Shown here one piece after another: positions 6,612 through 14,584 of a stretch of DNA of 17,096 nt. Location: contig AQVQ01000026.1 of the NCBI GenBank assembly GCA_000375685.1, forward strand, positions 1 to 17,096, given 5' to 3'. Numbering within the stretch: the first letter of the stretch is position 1; every line of letters begins with the position of its first letter. Source of the stretch: a crenarchaeote SCGC AAA261-N23 (GTDB taxonomy: Archaea; Thermoproteota; Thermoprotei; Gearchaeales; Gearchaeaceae). Both the position numbers and the translations under genes were made by a program. The notes below the pieces were generated by a model. That model was not told where the DNA came from and ran no database searches. It saw nothing but the letters and a program-made list of their open reading frames with translations.

Positions 6612-7052
6612 GTGAGAGTTGTTGTAGCTGCTTTGAATCAAATAATTGGAGCAGTTAACTTTGTAATTTTCTCAATGCCTGATGGTTTTAAGTTGAGATT
6701 GATAGGAGAAATGCCCGAAATAAATTCTTTTACTTCATTAAACGGTATCAAATGGGTAACAGATGGAATAGGAAACTACATACTTAGCTACGAAAACAGG
6801 GGGTCATTCATGGAAATTCATGTATCATCATCAAGAAAGATTAAAATTCTAGATGAGAAGGTTGAGCTTCAAGATCATGAAATTTTTTCCAAAGAAGGAG
6901 AGTTTAAAATATCGATATTTAATCCCAAAACCGAATTAAGATCTGCATTGGCTATTTACTGTCCTATTACAAAGAGATCGATCAGGATCACATTGCATGG
7001 AAAGTATTCACAAGAATTTATAAATAAAATTACGGATATTATATGCCATTAG
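6612..7052 (+). CDS. Hypothetical soluble protein
   Basis: A 146-residue protein from GTG 6612. The frame is open further upstream to ATG 6534, but that would overlap the divergent gene and its promoter, so the shorter start is preferred. It begins M-R-V-V-V-A-A-L-N-Q and alternates short strands and charged loops (for example I-H-V-S-S-S-R-K-I-K-I-L-D), suggesting a mostly beta protein of one domain. Two Cys lie near the C-terminus (Y-C-P-I and the next-to-last residue) with no clear metal site. No family is recognised. The FAD oxidoreductase begins 15 bases after its stop with an AGGT ribosome-binding-like sequence between, so the two are probably co-transcribed. Confidence 0.6.
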   Translation: MRVVVAALNQIIGAVNFVIFSMPDGFKLRLIGEMPEINSFTSLNGIKWVTDGIGNYILSYENRGSFMEIHVSSSRKIKILDEKVELQDHEIFSKEGEFKISIFNPKTELRSALAIYCPITKRSIRITLHGKYSQEFINKITDIICH

Positions 7053-7067
7053 CTAGGTCTAAAAATT

Positions 7068-8339
7068 ATGAAAGTTATAATAATGGGTGCAGGTCACAAT
7101 GGTTTAATATGCGCCTCTTTTCTTGCTGAACAGGGATTCGATGTCCTAGTTTTAGAAGCAAACAACAAAATAGGAGGTCTCACAGACACATATGAAATAA
7201 ACGGTATAAAATTAAGCAGAGCATCTTACGTACTTGGGTTGATGCCAAAGTTTTTAATAAGCAAATTTGAAATTCCAATAATTGAATTTGATCCGGTTGA
7301 AGTTATACTCTTTAAAAATAGGGTAATCCCTCTTTGGAAAGATGCAGATAAAAGAAGAAAAGAAATGGCTAAAGTTGGAGAAAATAAGTTTCAAGATATG
7401 GAGAAAAAGATCTTTGGATTTAAGAAACTTCTTTATGATAAATTTACCTTTGTTTTAAGACCTCCTAGCAAAGAGGAAGTTCTTGAAGAAGCTAAAAAAT
7501 ATGGTTATGAAGATTTTCTTACAACTAATTGTTATGATTTTTTATCAGAATACTTATCTGAAGATTTTATCGAGTTTTTTATATATCCCAGCTTAAAATC
7601 TTCTCCAGCTTATGTTTTAGCTTATCTTTACAATTATGATTGGTCTTTAGTAAAAGAAGGAATGGGAAATGTAGCAAATTCAGTTTACAAACATGCCTTG
7701 AATTTAGGCGTAAAATTCCTTTTAAATCATAAGATAGATGAACTCATAATCAAAGATAACAAAGTAAAGAAAGTAGCTTCTAATGGTAAAACTTTTGAAG
7801 CTGATATATTTGTTTCTGCAATGAGTCCTCTTAATTTATTTAAACTTCTAGGTTTTGATATAAGCAAATTTGGAGTTGCAAGATGGAAAAAATACAATTT
7901 AATTCTTAAAGAATACCCAAAATTCAATGATAATCTAAGAGATTTTGCATATTCAATAATAACAACAGAATGCTGTGAGTTAATATTCCCTTCAATATTA
8001 GACAAAAGCAGAGGAGGGAACGTTCTTGAGTTTATGGGAAGCTTAAGAGAATTATTTGAAGAATTTCCAGATTTGAAACACAAAATACTTTACATTGATG
8101 AATTAACCTCAGAAAAAGCAATGAATATTTACAATATTTCGAACGGGCATTTGGATCACATTCCAATGAGGGAACCATATTTATTTGACCAAAGACCTTC
8201 AAAGGAATTTAACTATACAACACCTATAGAGAACTTATTCCAATGTAGTGTGGGAACTTATCCTGGCGGCCAAGTTTCTGGGATTCAAGGATATAATGTG
8301 GCAAATCTAATAACAACTAAATATAAAATAATAATGTAA
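7068..8339 (+). CDS. FAD-dependent oxidoreductase, phytoene desaturase-like
   Basis: A 423-residue flavoprotein. The N-terminal dinucleotide fold M-G-A-G-H-N-G-L-I-C-A (Gly 7-Gly 12) ends with acidic Glu 30 in V-L-E-A, then the K-I-G-G that contacts FAD in amine oxidase/phytoene desaturase relatives. Near residue 230 comes the V-K-K-V-A-S-N-G-K-T-F-E-A-D strand turn that precedes the second FAD-contacting motif (F-V-S-A-M). Near the C-terminus, Y-P-G-G-Q-V-S-G-I-Q-G-Y-N-V-A is the usual FAD-closing motif. It is shorter than most carotenoid desaturases (about 500 residues), chiefly in the substrate domain. Members oxidise or saturate C-C bonds in isoprenoids, but the substrate cannot be inferred here. 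It follows the 6612 gene by 15 bases and ends convergently with the coiled-coil gene. Confidence 0.82.
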   Translation: MKVIIMGAGHNGLICASFLAEQGFDVLVLEANNKIGGLTDTYEINGIKLSRASYVLGLMPKFLISKFEIPIIEFDPVEVILFKNRVIPLWKDADKRRKEMAKVGENKFQDMEKKIFGFKKLLYDKFTFVLRPPSKEEVLEEAKKYGYEDFLTTNCYDFLSEYLSEDFIEFFIYPSLKSSPAYVLAYLYNYDWSLVKEGMGNVANSVYKHALNLGVKFLLNHKIDELIIKDNKVKKVASNGKTFEADIFVSAMSPLNLFKLLGFDISKFGVARWKKYNLILKEYPKFNDNLRDFAYSIITTECCELIFPSILDKSRGGNVLEFMGSLRELFEEFPDLKHKILYIDELTSEKAMNIYNISNGHLDHIPMREPYLFDQRPSKEFNYTTPIENLFQCSVGTYPGGQVSGIQGYNVANLITTKYKIIM

Positions 8340-8372
8340 ATATTAAATGATTAAATATGCATACTATATAAA

Positions 8373-8381
8373 TTTTCTTTT
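8373..8381 (+). terminator. T-rich stretch after the FAD oxidoreductase gene
   Basis: TTTTCTTTT lies about 34 bases after the stop codon, in the 130-base convergent intergenic region. It would fit archaeal T-tract termination for the rightward operon. Nothing else was recognised in that region apart from AT-rich sequence. Confidence 0.3.
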
Positions 8382-8469
8382 AACAATAACAGAAAGCTAC
8401 ACGTTAACCAGTATAACAATCAAGACGTCATCAGTTATCAATATTCAGAACAAATGGTCAGTTAGAAAA

Positions 8470-8730
8470 TCATTCAACCTTGACTTTTTCTCTCTTTTCT
8501 ATTTTTTCTCTCTTCTCTATCTCTTCAGTATATCTTTGGAGAGTTTCAATTCTTCTTTGAATTGCTGAATCAATAGCTTTAAGAAATTCTATGTTGGCAT
8601 TAATTAGATGCTTTAAAGATTCTTCATACCCCCTTGGCCAGTATCTTATCATGATTCCCATAATATCAAATAAAGGAACAGGTATTGCTACTATTTCTCT
8701 TCTTCTTTCCTCTTCCTTTTCTTCAGGCAT
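8470..8730 (-). CDS. Small coiled-coil protein partnered with the ArsA-HSP20 ATPase
   Basis: An 86-residue, very highly charged protein. A basic/acidic start (E-E-K-E-E-E-R-R-R-E) leads to a short hydrophobic piece, I-V-A-I-P-V-P-L-F-D-I-M-G, then Y-W-P-R-G-Y. A long amphipathic helix of about 50 residues follows and ends in the internal repeat E-K-R-E-K-I-E-K-R-E-K. The ATG overlaps the stop of the ATPase gene (TAATG), so the two are translated together. Its helical length and charge are reminiscent of phasin-like or adaptor proteins, but no family match can be claimed. It does not align convincingly with the two small proteins of the 3056-5598 module, although it has the same small-partner arrangement. 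Confidence 0.75.
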   Translation of the reverse strand: MPEEKEEERRREIVAIPVPLFDIMGIMIRYWPRGYEESLKHLINANIEFLKAIDSAIQRRIETLQRYTEEIEKREKIEKREKVKVE

Positions 8731-9899
8731 TACTCAAAAATAATATGTATTTTACCATTAAAGAATTTTGCTGATTTTAATGAATATTTATAAGCAATAA
8801 AAGGTAAAGGTAACATTATTCTTGATTTTCCAATTTCAGTTTCAACGTTAATTATAAGTTCATCACCTATCCTTTCAATTTCTAAATCTTCTTTCTTTAC
8901 AAGAGGTGCTGGTACTATGATTTCTATTCCTTTATCTCTTTCTTTGAATTCTATGCCTTCATTTATCGAGTAAACTTTTGAAGGATCTTCATTTTTATAA
9001 AGTTCATCAGCAAGCATTTTTAAATCCTTTATCCCTTTAACCTCTTTCCTAAAGAGCTGAAGCTTCTTTATAGGTAAGTTTGCAAATTCCAATTGGCATC
9101 TATTAATATATTCATCTTGGATCTTTATCCATTCAGAAAAATATTCATCCTTCACTTCACTTGGAAGTATTTTGTTTATAATAAGAAGATCAGTGTTTAT
9201 TCCGTAAATTGATGATTGTATGTAAGTTCTTTTTGCATTTTCTATACTAAACGAATCAGGATTTACTATCAATCTTAGACTTGTTCCTGAACGATCGGTA
9301 AGTATTTTCTGTGCTTTTTCAAGCAAGTTTAGGAGCTTCAATTCTGTTTTTATTACCTCCCTTGAAGGAACATTTACTCCAATCACAGAAGCAAAAGCTC
9401 TTCCAAAATCAGCCAGTGGAGCAACCAGCCCCATAACCCTTCTGCTTAATCTTCCCAACATATGGGGGAAATAAAGTAACTTTAATGCATCTCCAGAAGG
9501 GACCATGTCAAGAATTATTACATCGTATTTGTTGCTCTCTGCGTAGATCACCAATTTTAAAAGAGCTGCAGCTCCTGTTGCCCCAGGGAAGTTTGCAATT
9601 TCGTAAGCTAATGCTTCATCTATTCCTTTGCTTTTGAAAACTTCGCTTAAAAATTCAAAGAGAGCTGAGTAATTTTGCATCGCTTCAAATACAGGATCTA
9701 TCTGAATAGCTTCAAGATTTTCTGCTATTTTAGTTTCAATGTTTGTAATTTTCATTCCAAAGGCATCGCTTAAGGTATGAGCTGCATCCGTAGAAACTAT
9801 TAATGTCCTATATCCTAATTCCGCACATTTGACAGCAGTTGCACTTGAAATAACCGATTTACCTACTCCTCCCTTACCTGTATATAGAATGATTCTCAT
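8730..9899 (-). CDS. ArsA-family ATPase with C-terminal HSP20-like domain
   Basis: A 389-residue ATPase. Walker A is T-G-K-G-G-V-G-K-S (residues 7-15, signature Lys 9). Switch I is S-T-D-A-A-H-T-L-S-D-A-F with the hydrolytic Asp 38. Switch II is D-M-V-P-S-G-D (131-137), where the usual final His is Asp. Residues from about 318 to the end form a beta-rich domain (G-I-E-I-I-V-P-A-P-L..., then a closing K-I-H-I-I-F-E) typical of the HSP20-like domain appended to many bacterial and archaeal ArsA homologues. No cysteine triad for arsenite is visible, so metalloid export is unlikely. It is divergent from the beta-oxidation operon across 57 bases and leads the operon with the coiled-coil partner. 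A chaperone-like role in protein or lipid-granule targeting is conjecture. Its switches are far closer to canonical than those of ATPase 2. Confidence 0.88.
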   Translation of the reverse strand: MRIILYTGKGGVGKSVISSATAVKCAELGYRTLIVSTDAAHTLSDAFGMKITNIETKIAENLEAIQIDPVFEAMQNYSALFEFLSEVFKSKGIDEALAYEIANFPGATGAAALLKLVIYAESNKYDVIILDMVPSGDALKLLYFPHMLGRLSRRVMGLVAPLADFGRAFASVIGVNVPSREVIKTELKLLNLLEKAQKILTDRSGTSLRLIVNPDSFSIENAKRTYIQSSIYGINTDLLIINKILPSEVKDEYFSEWIKIQDEYINRCQLEFANLPIKKLQLFRKEVKGIKDLKMLADELYKNEDPSKVYSINEGIEFKERDKGIEIIVPAPLVKKEDLEIERIGDELIINVETEIGKSRIMLPLPFIAYKYSLKSAKFFNGKIHIIFE

Positions 9900-9914
9900 T
9901 TACTCAACATGAAG

Positions 9915-9927
9915 TAATTAATTTATC
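9915..9927 (-). promoter_or_regulatory. Possible TATA-like promoter of the ArsA-HSP20 operon
   Basis: On the minus strand an AT-rich stretch, ATAAATTAATTAC, lies about 22 bases before the ATG at 9899. The spacing is slightly short. A second candidate, TTAAATATAT at 9929-9938, is about 35 bases away and overlaps the promoter of the opposite operon. Confidence 0.35.
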
Positions 9928-9928
9928 A

Positions 9929-9937
9929 ATATATTTA
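9929..9937 (+). promoter_or_regulatory. TATA-like promoter of the beta-oxidation operon
   Basis: ATATATTTA is centred about 24-25 bases before the ATG at 9957, with no ribosome-binding site between. Transcription would therefore begin at or near the start codon of the SCP2 gene. No clear repressor palindrome stands out in the 57-base divergent region. Confidence 0.5.
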
Positions 9938-9956
9938 ACTAAAACCTTATTTTCTT

Positions 9957-10292
9957 ATGACATCTTACGAGACAGTTAAAAGGCTAGTAGAGAAGCTCAA
10001 TTCAAATGAAACAATAAAGAACGAACTAAAGAATTGGAATAAAACTTTCCAATTTAACATAACAGATTCAACTAACTTTTACGTTGAATTCAAAGAAGAT
10101 GGTTCTGCAGTGGTTAAAGAAGGTAAAGCTCCTGTTGCAAATACAACGTTTACAGCTTCAGATAAAGTAATGGATGATATATTGAATGGTAGACTTGATG
10201 GAATACAAGCTTTCTTCTCAGGACAATTAAGGGTTTCAGGAGATTTAATGTTAGCACAAAGATTAGTTAGTGTAGCAAGTAAAGCAAGGTAA
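9957..10292 (+). CDS. SCP2 sterol-carrier domain protein
   Basis: A 111-residue single-domain protein, the usual size for a free-standing SCP2 fold. A helical start (Y-E-T-V-K-R-L-V-E-K-L-N) is followed by paired strands F-Q-F-N-I-T and F-Y-V-E-F-K-E-D-G-S-A-V-V-K. The family signature then appears as G-R-L-D-G-I-Q-A-F-F-S-G-Q-L-R-V-S-G-D, before a last helix containing L-A-Q-R-L. SCP2 domains hold acyl-CoA or other lipids in a hydrophobic tunnel. As first gene of a beta-oxidation operon, one base before the next start, it probably binds or presents the acyl-CoA substrate. It lacks any fused catalytic domain. Confidence 0.88.
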   Translation: MTSYETVKRLVEKLNSNETIKNELKNWNKTFQFNITDSTNFYVEFKEDGSAVVKEGKAPVANTTFTASDKVMDDILNGRLDGIQAFFSGQLRVSGDLMLAQRLVSVASKAR

Positions 10293-10293
10293 A

Positions 10294-12270
10294 TTGTCGG
10301 AAATTAAAAGAGTAGCAGTAATTGGAGCAGGCGAAATGGGTCATGGCATTGCAGAGGTTATTTCACTCTCAGGTTGTGAAGTAAATCTTGTAGATATAAA
10401 GGAAGAAATCTTATATAAGGCAATAGAAAGAATAAAGGAAAGCTTAGAAAGGCTTCTTAAGAAAGGAAATATAACAAATCAACAGTATGATGAAACAATA
10501 AAAAGAATAAAAACATTCCTTAATTTAGAAGAAGCTTTAAAGGACGTTCAACTAGTTATAGAAGCCGTTCCTGAAAATCTTCAACTTAAGAGAAATATCT
10601 TTAAAAAAATTGACGAGGTAACTGGAAGGGATGTAATACTTGCTACAAATACATCCAATATTCGTATAACTCAGATTGCTGAGGGATTAAAATATCCAGA
10701 AAGGGTTGTTGGGATGCATTTCTTTAACCCGCCGGTAGTAATGAAGCTTGTTGAGATAATTAAGGGTGAGTATACAAGCGATGAAGTATTAAACATAGCC
10801 TATGAATTTGCTAAAAAATTGGGAAAGGTTCCAGTAAAAGTTAAAAAAGATACCCCAGGTTTCATTGTTAACAGAATAACCGCTCCCGAATCACTTTATT
10901 TCTGTTTCATTATTCAATATGGAATAGCTAAGCCTGAAGAAGTTGATGCCTTTATAAAAATGCAAGGACTGCCTATGGGACCCTATGAACTAATGGATTA
11001 CGTGGGATTGGATATTGTTTATGAGTCTTTAAAATACTACTCAACTGAACTCTCTCCAGAATATGGTAAGTGCAAAGTTTATGCTGAGCTTGTTGAGAGT
11101 GGTAAATTAGGTAAAAAATCGGGGAAAGGTTTCTATGATTGGTCTTCAGGCAGGCCAAGCTTTACCAACGTTAAGCCTACAGACAAGGTTTATTTACTCG
11201 ACATCCTTTCTTTAGAAATAAATGAGGCTGTTAAGCTAATAGAAGAAGGGGTTGCAACGCCTGAAGATATTGAAACTGCTGTAAAACTTGGATTGAATAG
11301 ACCGTTTGGTCCAATTACTGTAGCAAAAAATTTAACAAATCAAGAAGTAAAGCAAAAGCTTCTTGAATTGTACAATAAATTTAACTGCAGTGTATTTTAT
11401 CCAGCTAAAAGCATAGAAGAAGGAAAAATGAGGGAAGCAATTGAAGGAAGATTGTCATATCAGGAAACAAAAGTTCAAAAGGAAGCAACCAAAGAAGCAA
11501 TATATAAAGAAATCCTGCTAGATTTTCCTGCCGATAAAATAGCCCGAATAACAATAAACAGGCCAAAACTTAATACTATTTCTTCGAATGTTTTAGAAGA
11601 ATTGGATAGAGCTTTAGATTTTCTTTGGAATAACCAGGATATTAGGATAATAATTATCACAGGCCAAGGTAATAACTTCTCAGCTGGAGCTGATCTATCT
11701 ACTTATATTGCAAATTCTTTCCAATTTCTAGAATTTTCAAGGAAGGGACAAAGAGTTTTTAGAAAAATTTCTGAAATTCCTAAAATAACCATAGCTGCCC
11801 TAAAAGGCTATGTCTTAGGAGGAGGGTTTGAGCTTGCTCTAGCTTGTGATTTGAGAATAGCAACAGAAGACTGCGTTCTAGGCTTTCCTGAATTGACACT
11901 TGGATTGCTTCCTGCATGGGGAGGATCTCAAAGGCTTGCGAAATTGTTAGGAATTTCAAGAGCTTTAGACATGATATTAACTGCAAGGAGGATAACAGGA
12001 AAGGAAGCATACCAATATGGCTTAATTTCTAAACTTGTTCAAAATATTGATGAAGAGGCTTTAAATTTTGCCAAGGAGTTGGCTGATAAAATTGCTCCCG
12101 TAGCTGCTGCTTTGGTGAAAAGGCTTATAAACAAAGCCTCTGAAGTTCCTTCAGATGTAGGACTTGAAATGGAGTCCTTCTCAGCAGGTGTAATATTTGG
12201 CACGGAAGATTTAAAAGAAGGCATCTCTGCTTTTCTGCAAAAAAGAAAACCTGAATTTAAAGGAAAATGA
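10294..12270 (+). CDS. Bifunctional 3-hydroxyacyl-CoA dehydrogenase / enoyl-CoA hydratase
   Basis: A 658-residue fusion starting at TTG, preceded by AAGGT overlapping the end of the SCP2 gene. Residues 1-185 form the NAD fold with G-A-G-E-M-G-H-G (11-18). The catalytic pair is His 142, in G-M-H-F-F-N-P-P, and Glu 154. Residues 186-385 are the helical dehydrogenase C-terminal domains. Residues from about 405 form a crotonase domain with S-A-G-A-D (463-467). The two acidic catalytic residues are Glu 513, in G-G-G-F-E-L-A, and Glu 533, in G-F-P-E-L. All key residues are present, so both hydration of enoyl-CoA and oxidation of the hydroxyacyl-CoA are expected. Known: the same architecture serves as crotonyl-CoA hydratase/3-hydroxybutyryl-CoA dehydrogenase in the Metallosphaera 3-hydroxypropionate/4-hydroxybutyrate cycle (Msed_0399) and occurs in Sulfolobales fatty-acid gene clusters. 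The neighbours here favour beta-oxidation. It overlaps the thiolase gene by four bases. Confidence 0.93.
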   Translation: MSEIKRVAVIGAGEMGHGIAEVISLSGCEVNLVDIKEEILYKAIERIKESLERLLKKGNITNQQYDETIKRIKTFLNLEEALKDVQLVIEAVPENLQLKRNIFKKIDEVTGRDVILATNTSNIRITQIAEGLKYPERVVGMHFFNPPVVMKLVEIIKGEYTSDEVLNIAYEFAKKLGKVPVKVKKDTPGFIVNRITAPESLYFCFIIQYGIAKPEEVDAFIKMQGLPMGPYELMDYVGLDIVYESLKYYSTELSPEYGKCKVYAELVESGKLGKKSGKGFYDWSSGRPSFTNVKPTDKVYLLDILSLEINEAVKLIEEGVATPEDIETAVKLGLNRPFGPITVAKNLTNQEVKQKLLELYNKFNCSVFYPAKSIEEGKMREAIEGRLSYQETKVQKEATKEAIYKEILLDFPADKIARITINRPKLNTISSNVLEELDRALDFLWNNQDIRIIIITGQGNNFSAGADLSTYIANSFQFLEFSRKGQRVFRKISEIPKITIAALKGYVLGGGFELALACDLRIATEDCVLGFPELTLGLLPAWGGSQRLAKLLGISRALDMILTARRITGKEAYQYGLISKLVQNIDEEALNFAKELADKIAPVAAALVKRLINKASEVPSDVGLEMESFSAGVIFGTEDLKEGISAFLQKRKPEFKGK

Positions 12271-13454
12271 GCAACGAAGTTTATCTTGTTGATTATATAA
12301 GAACAGCTTTCTCGAGATCAAGACCAAAAGAACCTGAGAAAGATGTTTTCAATTCACTAAGAATGGATGAAGCTTTAGCAAAGCTAATAAACCACGTAAT
12401 AGAGAAAAACTCGATAAATCCAAATGAAATAGATGATGTAATAACAGGATGCGCTATGCAGGCAGGAGAAAATTATCTTTATGGAGGTCGACATCCTGTC
12501 CTTTTGGCAAACTTGCCAATTAGTGTTCCAGGAGTGGCTGTTGAAAGGGCATGTTCTTCATCCATGATGGCAATATCAATAGGTGCTATGGAGATAATGA
12601 GTGGGAATTCAGAAATAGTTTTGGCTGGAGGAATAGAACATATGACGCATGTTCCCATGTCTGATAATCCTTGCATAATGCCTAACTTTAAGCTTCTATT
12701 GAGACCTGAATACATGAAATATCAAATGAACATTGCTTATTCAATGGGTTTAACTGCTGAGAAGTTAGCGGAAGAAAGTGGGATAACTAAAGATGAAATG
12801 GACGAATATGCTTTAAGAAGTCATAAGCTAGCTTATCAATCTCTTCAGGAAGGCTGGTTTAAAGGCGAAATATTGCCCATACAGGTTGAGTATAAGGGGG
12901 AGCTTATTATAGTTGATAAGGATCAAAGTATAAGAGGCGATGCAAACCTTGAACAAATTAAGAAGTTACCTCCCGCGTTTAAAGAAGGAGGAGTAATAAC
13001 AGCTGGAAATTCATCTCCTCTTAATGCAGGAGCTTCTTTGGTTTTGCTTATGTCCGAGAAAAAGGTGAATGAATATGGATTAAAGCCTTTGGCAAAAATA
13101 AAGGGTTTTTCTTGGGTAGGCGTAGAGCCACAGGTAATGGGGAAAGGGCCTGTTCCTGCAACAAAAAAGTTGTTGAGGAAGTTTAAGCTTGAAGCTGGAG
13201 ATATAGACTATTGGGAAATTAACGAAGCGTTTGCTGTAGTTGTTCTATTTGCTATTAATGAACTTGGATTAGATTTAAGTAAGGTTAATATACACGGAGG
13301 CGCAATAGCAATCGGTCATCCCTTAGGTGCTACAGGAGCTAGAATCGTTGGCACGCTTGCAAGAATATTGAAAGAAAAAGGGAAGAATCTGGGAATAGCA
13401 ACTCTTTGTGTAGGAGGTGGTCAAGGCTTTTCAATGCTGATTGAAAGAACATGA
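12267..13454 (+). CDS. Thiolase (acetyl-CoA C-acyltransferase)
   Basis: A 395-residue degradative/biosynthetic-type thiolase of normal length. The nucleophile is Cys 96 in E-R-A-C-S-S-S-M. The N-E-A-F-A motif is at 319-323, His 351 lies in G-H-P-L-G-A-T-G, and the second catalytic Cys 381 lies in C-V-G-G-G-Q-G. Both cysteines and the His are intact, so cleavage of 3-ketoacyl-CoA with CoA is expected. It has two Cys and is not one of the archaeal HMG-pathway thiolases that pair with a DUF35 protein, and no DUF35 gene is next to it. ATGA overlaps on both sides (with the fusion gene and with ACAD 1) place it in the middle of the operon. Chain-length preference cannot be told. Confidence 0.93.
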   Translation: MSNEVYLVDYIRTAFSRSRPKEPEKDVFNSLRMDEALAKLINHVIEKNSINPNEIDDVITGCAMQAGENYLYGGRHPVLLANLPISVPGVAVERACSSSMMAISIGAMEIMSGNSEIVLAGGIEHMTHVPMSDNPCIMPNFKLLLRPEYMKYQMNIAYSMGLTAEKLAEESGITKDEMDEYALRSHKLAYQSLQEGWFKGEILPIQVEYKGELIIVDKDQSIRGDANLEQIKKLPPAFKEGGVITAGNSSPLNAGASLVLLMSEKKVNEYGLKPLAKIKGFSWVGVEPQVMGKGPVPATKKLLRKFKLEAGDIDYWEINEAFAVVVLFAINELGLDLSKVNIHGGAIAIGHPLGATGARIVGTLARILKEKGKNLGIATLCVGGGQGFSMLIERT

Positions 13455-14584
13455 TCAGCTTGCCATCAGAAATTGAGGAAATTAGAAAGAAGGCAAGAAA
13501 GTTTGCTCTAGAAAACTTCACAGAAGATATTGCTGAGAAGTATGATAGAGAGGAAAAATTCCCATTTGAAATATGGAGAAAAGCTTATTCAGAAGGACTC
13601 ATAAATTTCAGCAACCCATGGGGAATGCTTGTTACTTTAGAGGAGTTTTGTCGAGTTGATCCAAGTTTAGGGATTTCAGCTTTTATCCCAACATTTGGTT
13701 CTGAAATACTTTTACTTTTTGGCAATGACTATCAAAAGAAGAAATATCTTGAACCTGTTCTTAGAGGTGAAAAGATTAGCGGTGTAGCAATAACTGAACC
13801 TGTTGCTGGAAGCGATGTTGCAGGAATAGAAACAAGACTTGAAAAATTAAACGGTAAATGGATTTTGAACGGTCAAAAAATATTTATAAGTAATGGAACA
13901 ATAGCGGATCATCTCTATGTTTTAGCTCGTTCATCTACGCCCCCTTCATGGGATAAAAGACACCATGGATTATCTTTAGTTATAGTTGAAAAAGGGATGA
14001 AAGGTTTTAGTTCAAATCAGTTGAAAGGTAAGCTTGGAGTAAGAGCAACGAATACTGCAGAGTTGAAATTTGATAACGTTGAAATACCTGAAGAAAATAT
14101 AATAGGTGAACTAGGAAAAGGCTTCTATTACATAATGACATTTTTCAACGTAAGCAGAGTATATGTTGCGACTCAAGCATTAGGGGTTTCTCAGGGAGCA
14201 CTTGATGAGCTGTTGAATTATATAGCTAAGCTTAAAAGAGAAAATAATTTAATTGCTGAAAAAGAGGGAACTTTGTTTATTTTAGCAGAGCTAGCTACAA
14301 GAATTGAGTCAGCTAGAGCATTAACTTACAAAGCTGCTGAATTAGTGTTTAAGTTCATGCCTGATCCTATATTAACAAGCATGGCAAAATACTATGCCTC
14401 TGAAACAGCTAGCATGGTAACAGAAAAGGTTATCGAGTTTATAGGAAATGATGGAATAATTAGTAAGCTTGAAAGATTCTACAGAGATGCAAAAATAATG
14501 GAAATTTGGGAGGGAGCCACTGAGATAGAGAAGCTAATCATTGCAAGGATGATGATTGGAAAGAGAACGGAGAGCAATGAGTGA
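13451..14584 (+). CDS. Acyl-CoA dehydrogenase homologue 1 (catalytic-Glu subunit)
   Basis: A 377-residue ACAD-fold flavoprotein. It keeps T-E-P-V-A-G-S-D (115-122) and G-Q-K-I-F-I-S-N-G, which contact flavin and substrate, and R-D-A-K-I-M-E-I-W-E-G-A-T-E-I, where Glu 354 is the catalytic base. Three usual elements are missing. The N-terminal P-E-E-x-G-G loop is shortened to F-S-N-P-W-G. The R-x-x-F-G motif that contacts FAD across the dimer is replaced by K-R-E-N-N-L-I-A. The Q-I-H-G-G-x-G-Y segment is replaced by E-F-I-G-N-D-G-I. These are exactly the elements kept in the next gene. Inferred: a heteromer with it, as known for the alpha2beta2 ACADs of mycobacterial steroid degradation. It overlaps the thiolase gene by four bases and the second ACAD gene by eight. 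A homomer with altered FAD binding is the alternative. Confidence 0.88.
   Translation: MISLPSEIEEIRKKARKFALENFTEDIAEKYDREEKFPFEIWRKAYSEGLINFSNPWGMLVTLEEFCRVDPSLGISAFIPTFGSEILLLFGNDYQKKKYLEPVLRGEKISGVAITEPVAGSDVAGIETRLEKLNGKWILNGQKIFISNGTIADHLYVLARSSTPPSWDKRHHGLSLVIVEKGMKGFSSNQLKGKLGVRATNTAELKFDNVEIPEENIIGELGKGFYYIMTFFNVSRVYVATQALGVSQGALDELLNYIAKLKRENNLIAEKEGTLFILAELATRIESARALTYKAAELVFKFMPDPILTSMAKYYASETASMVTEKVIEFIGNDGIISKLERFYRDAKIMEIWEGATEIEKLIIARMMIGKRTESNE

Noticed and set aside
8480..8530. Short tandem repeat of T/C-rich sequence
   Set aside because: It lies within the coiled-coil gene and is explained by the repeated Glu-Lys-Arg-Glu-Lys codons; it is neither a CRISPR nor an intergenic repeat.
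8347..8568. Rightward 73-residue open frame after the FAD oxidoreductase gene
   Set aside because: Its second half is the antisense of the well-supported coiled-coil gene, it is low-complexity, and it has no recognisable domain.
8470..8730. Homology of the coiled-coil protein to the two small proteins of the 3056-5598 module
   Set aside because: Only length and position beside an ArsA-like ATPase are shared; the DMLG and YYSxRLLPY motifs are absent.
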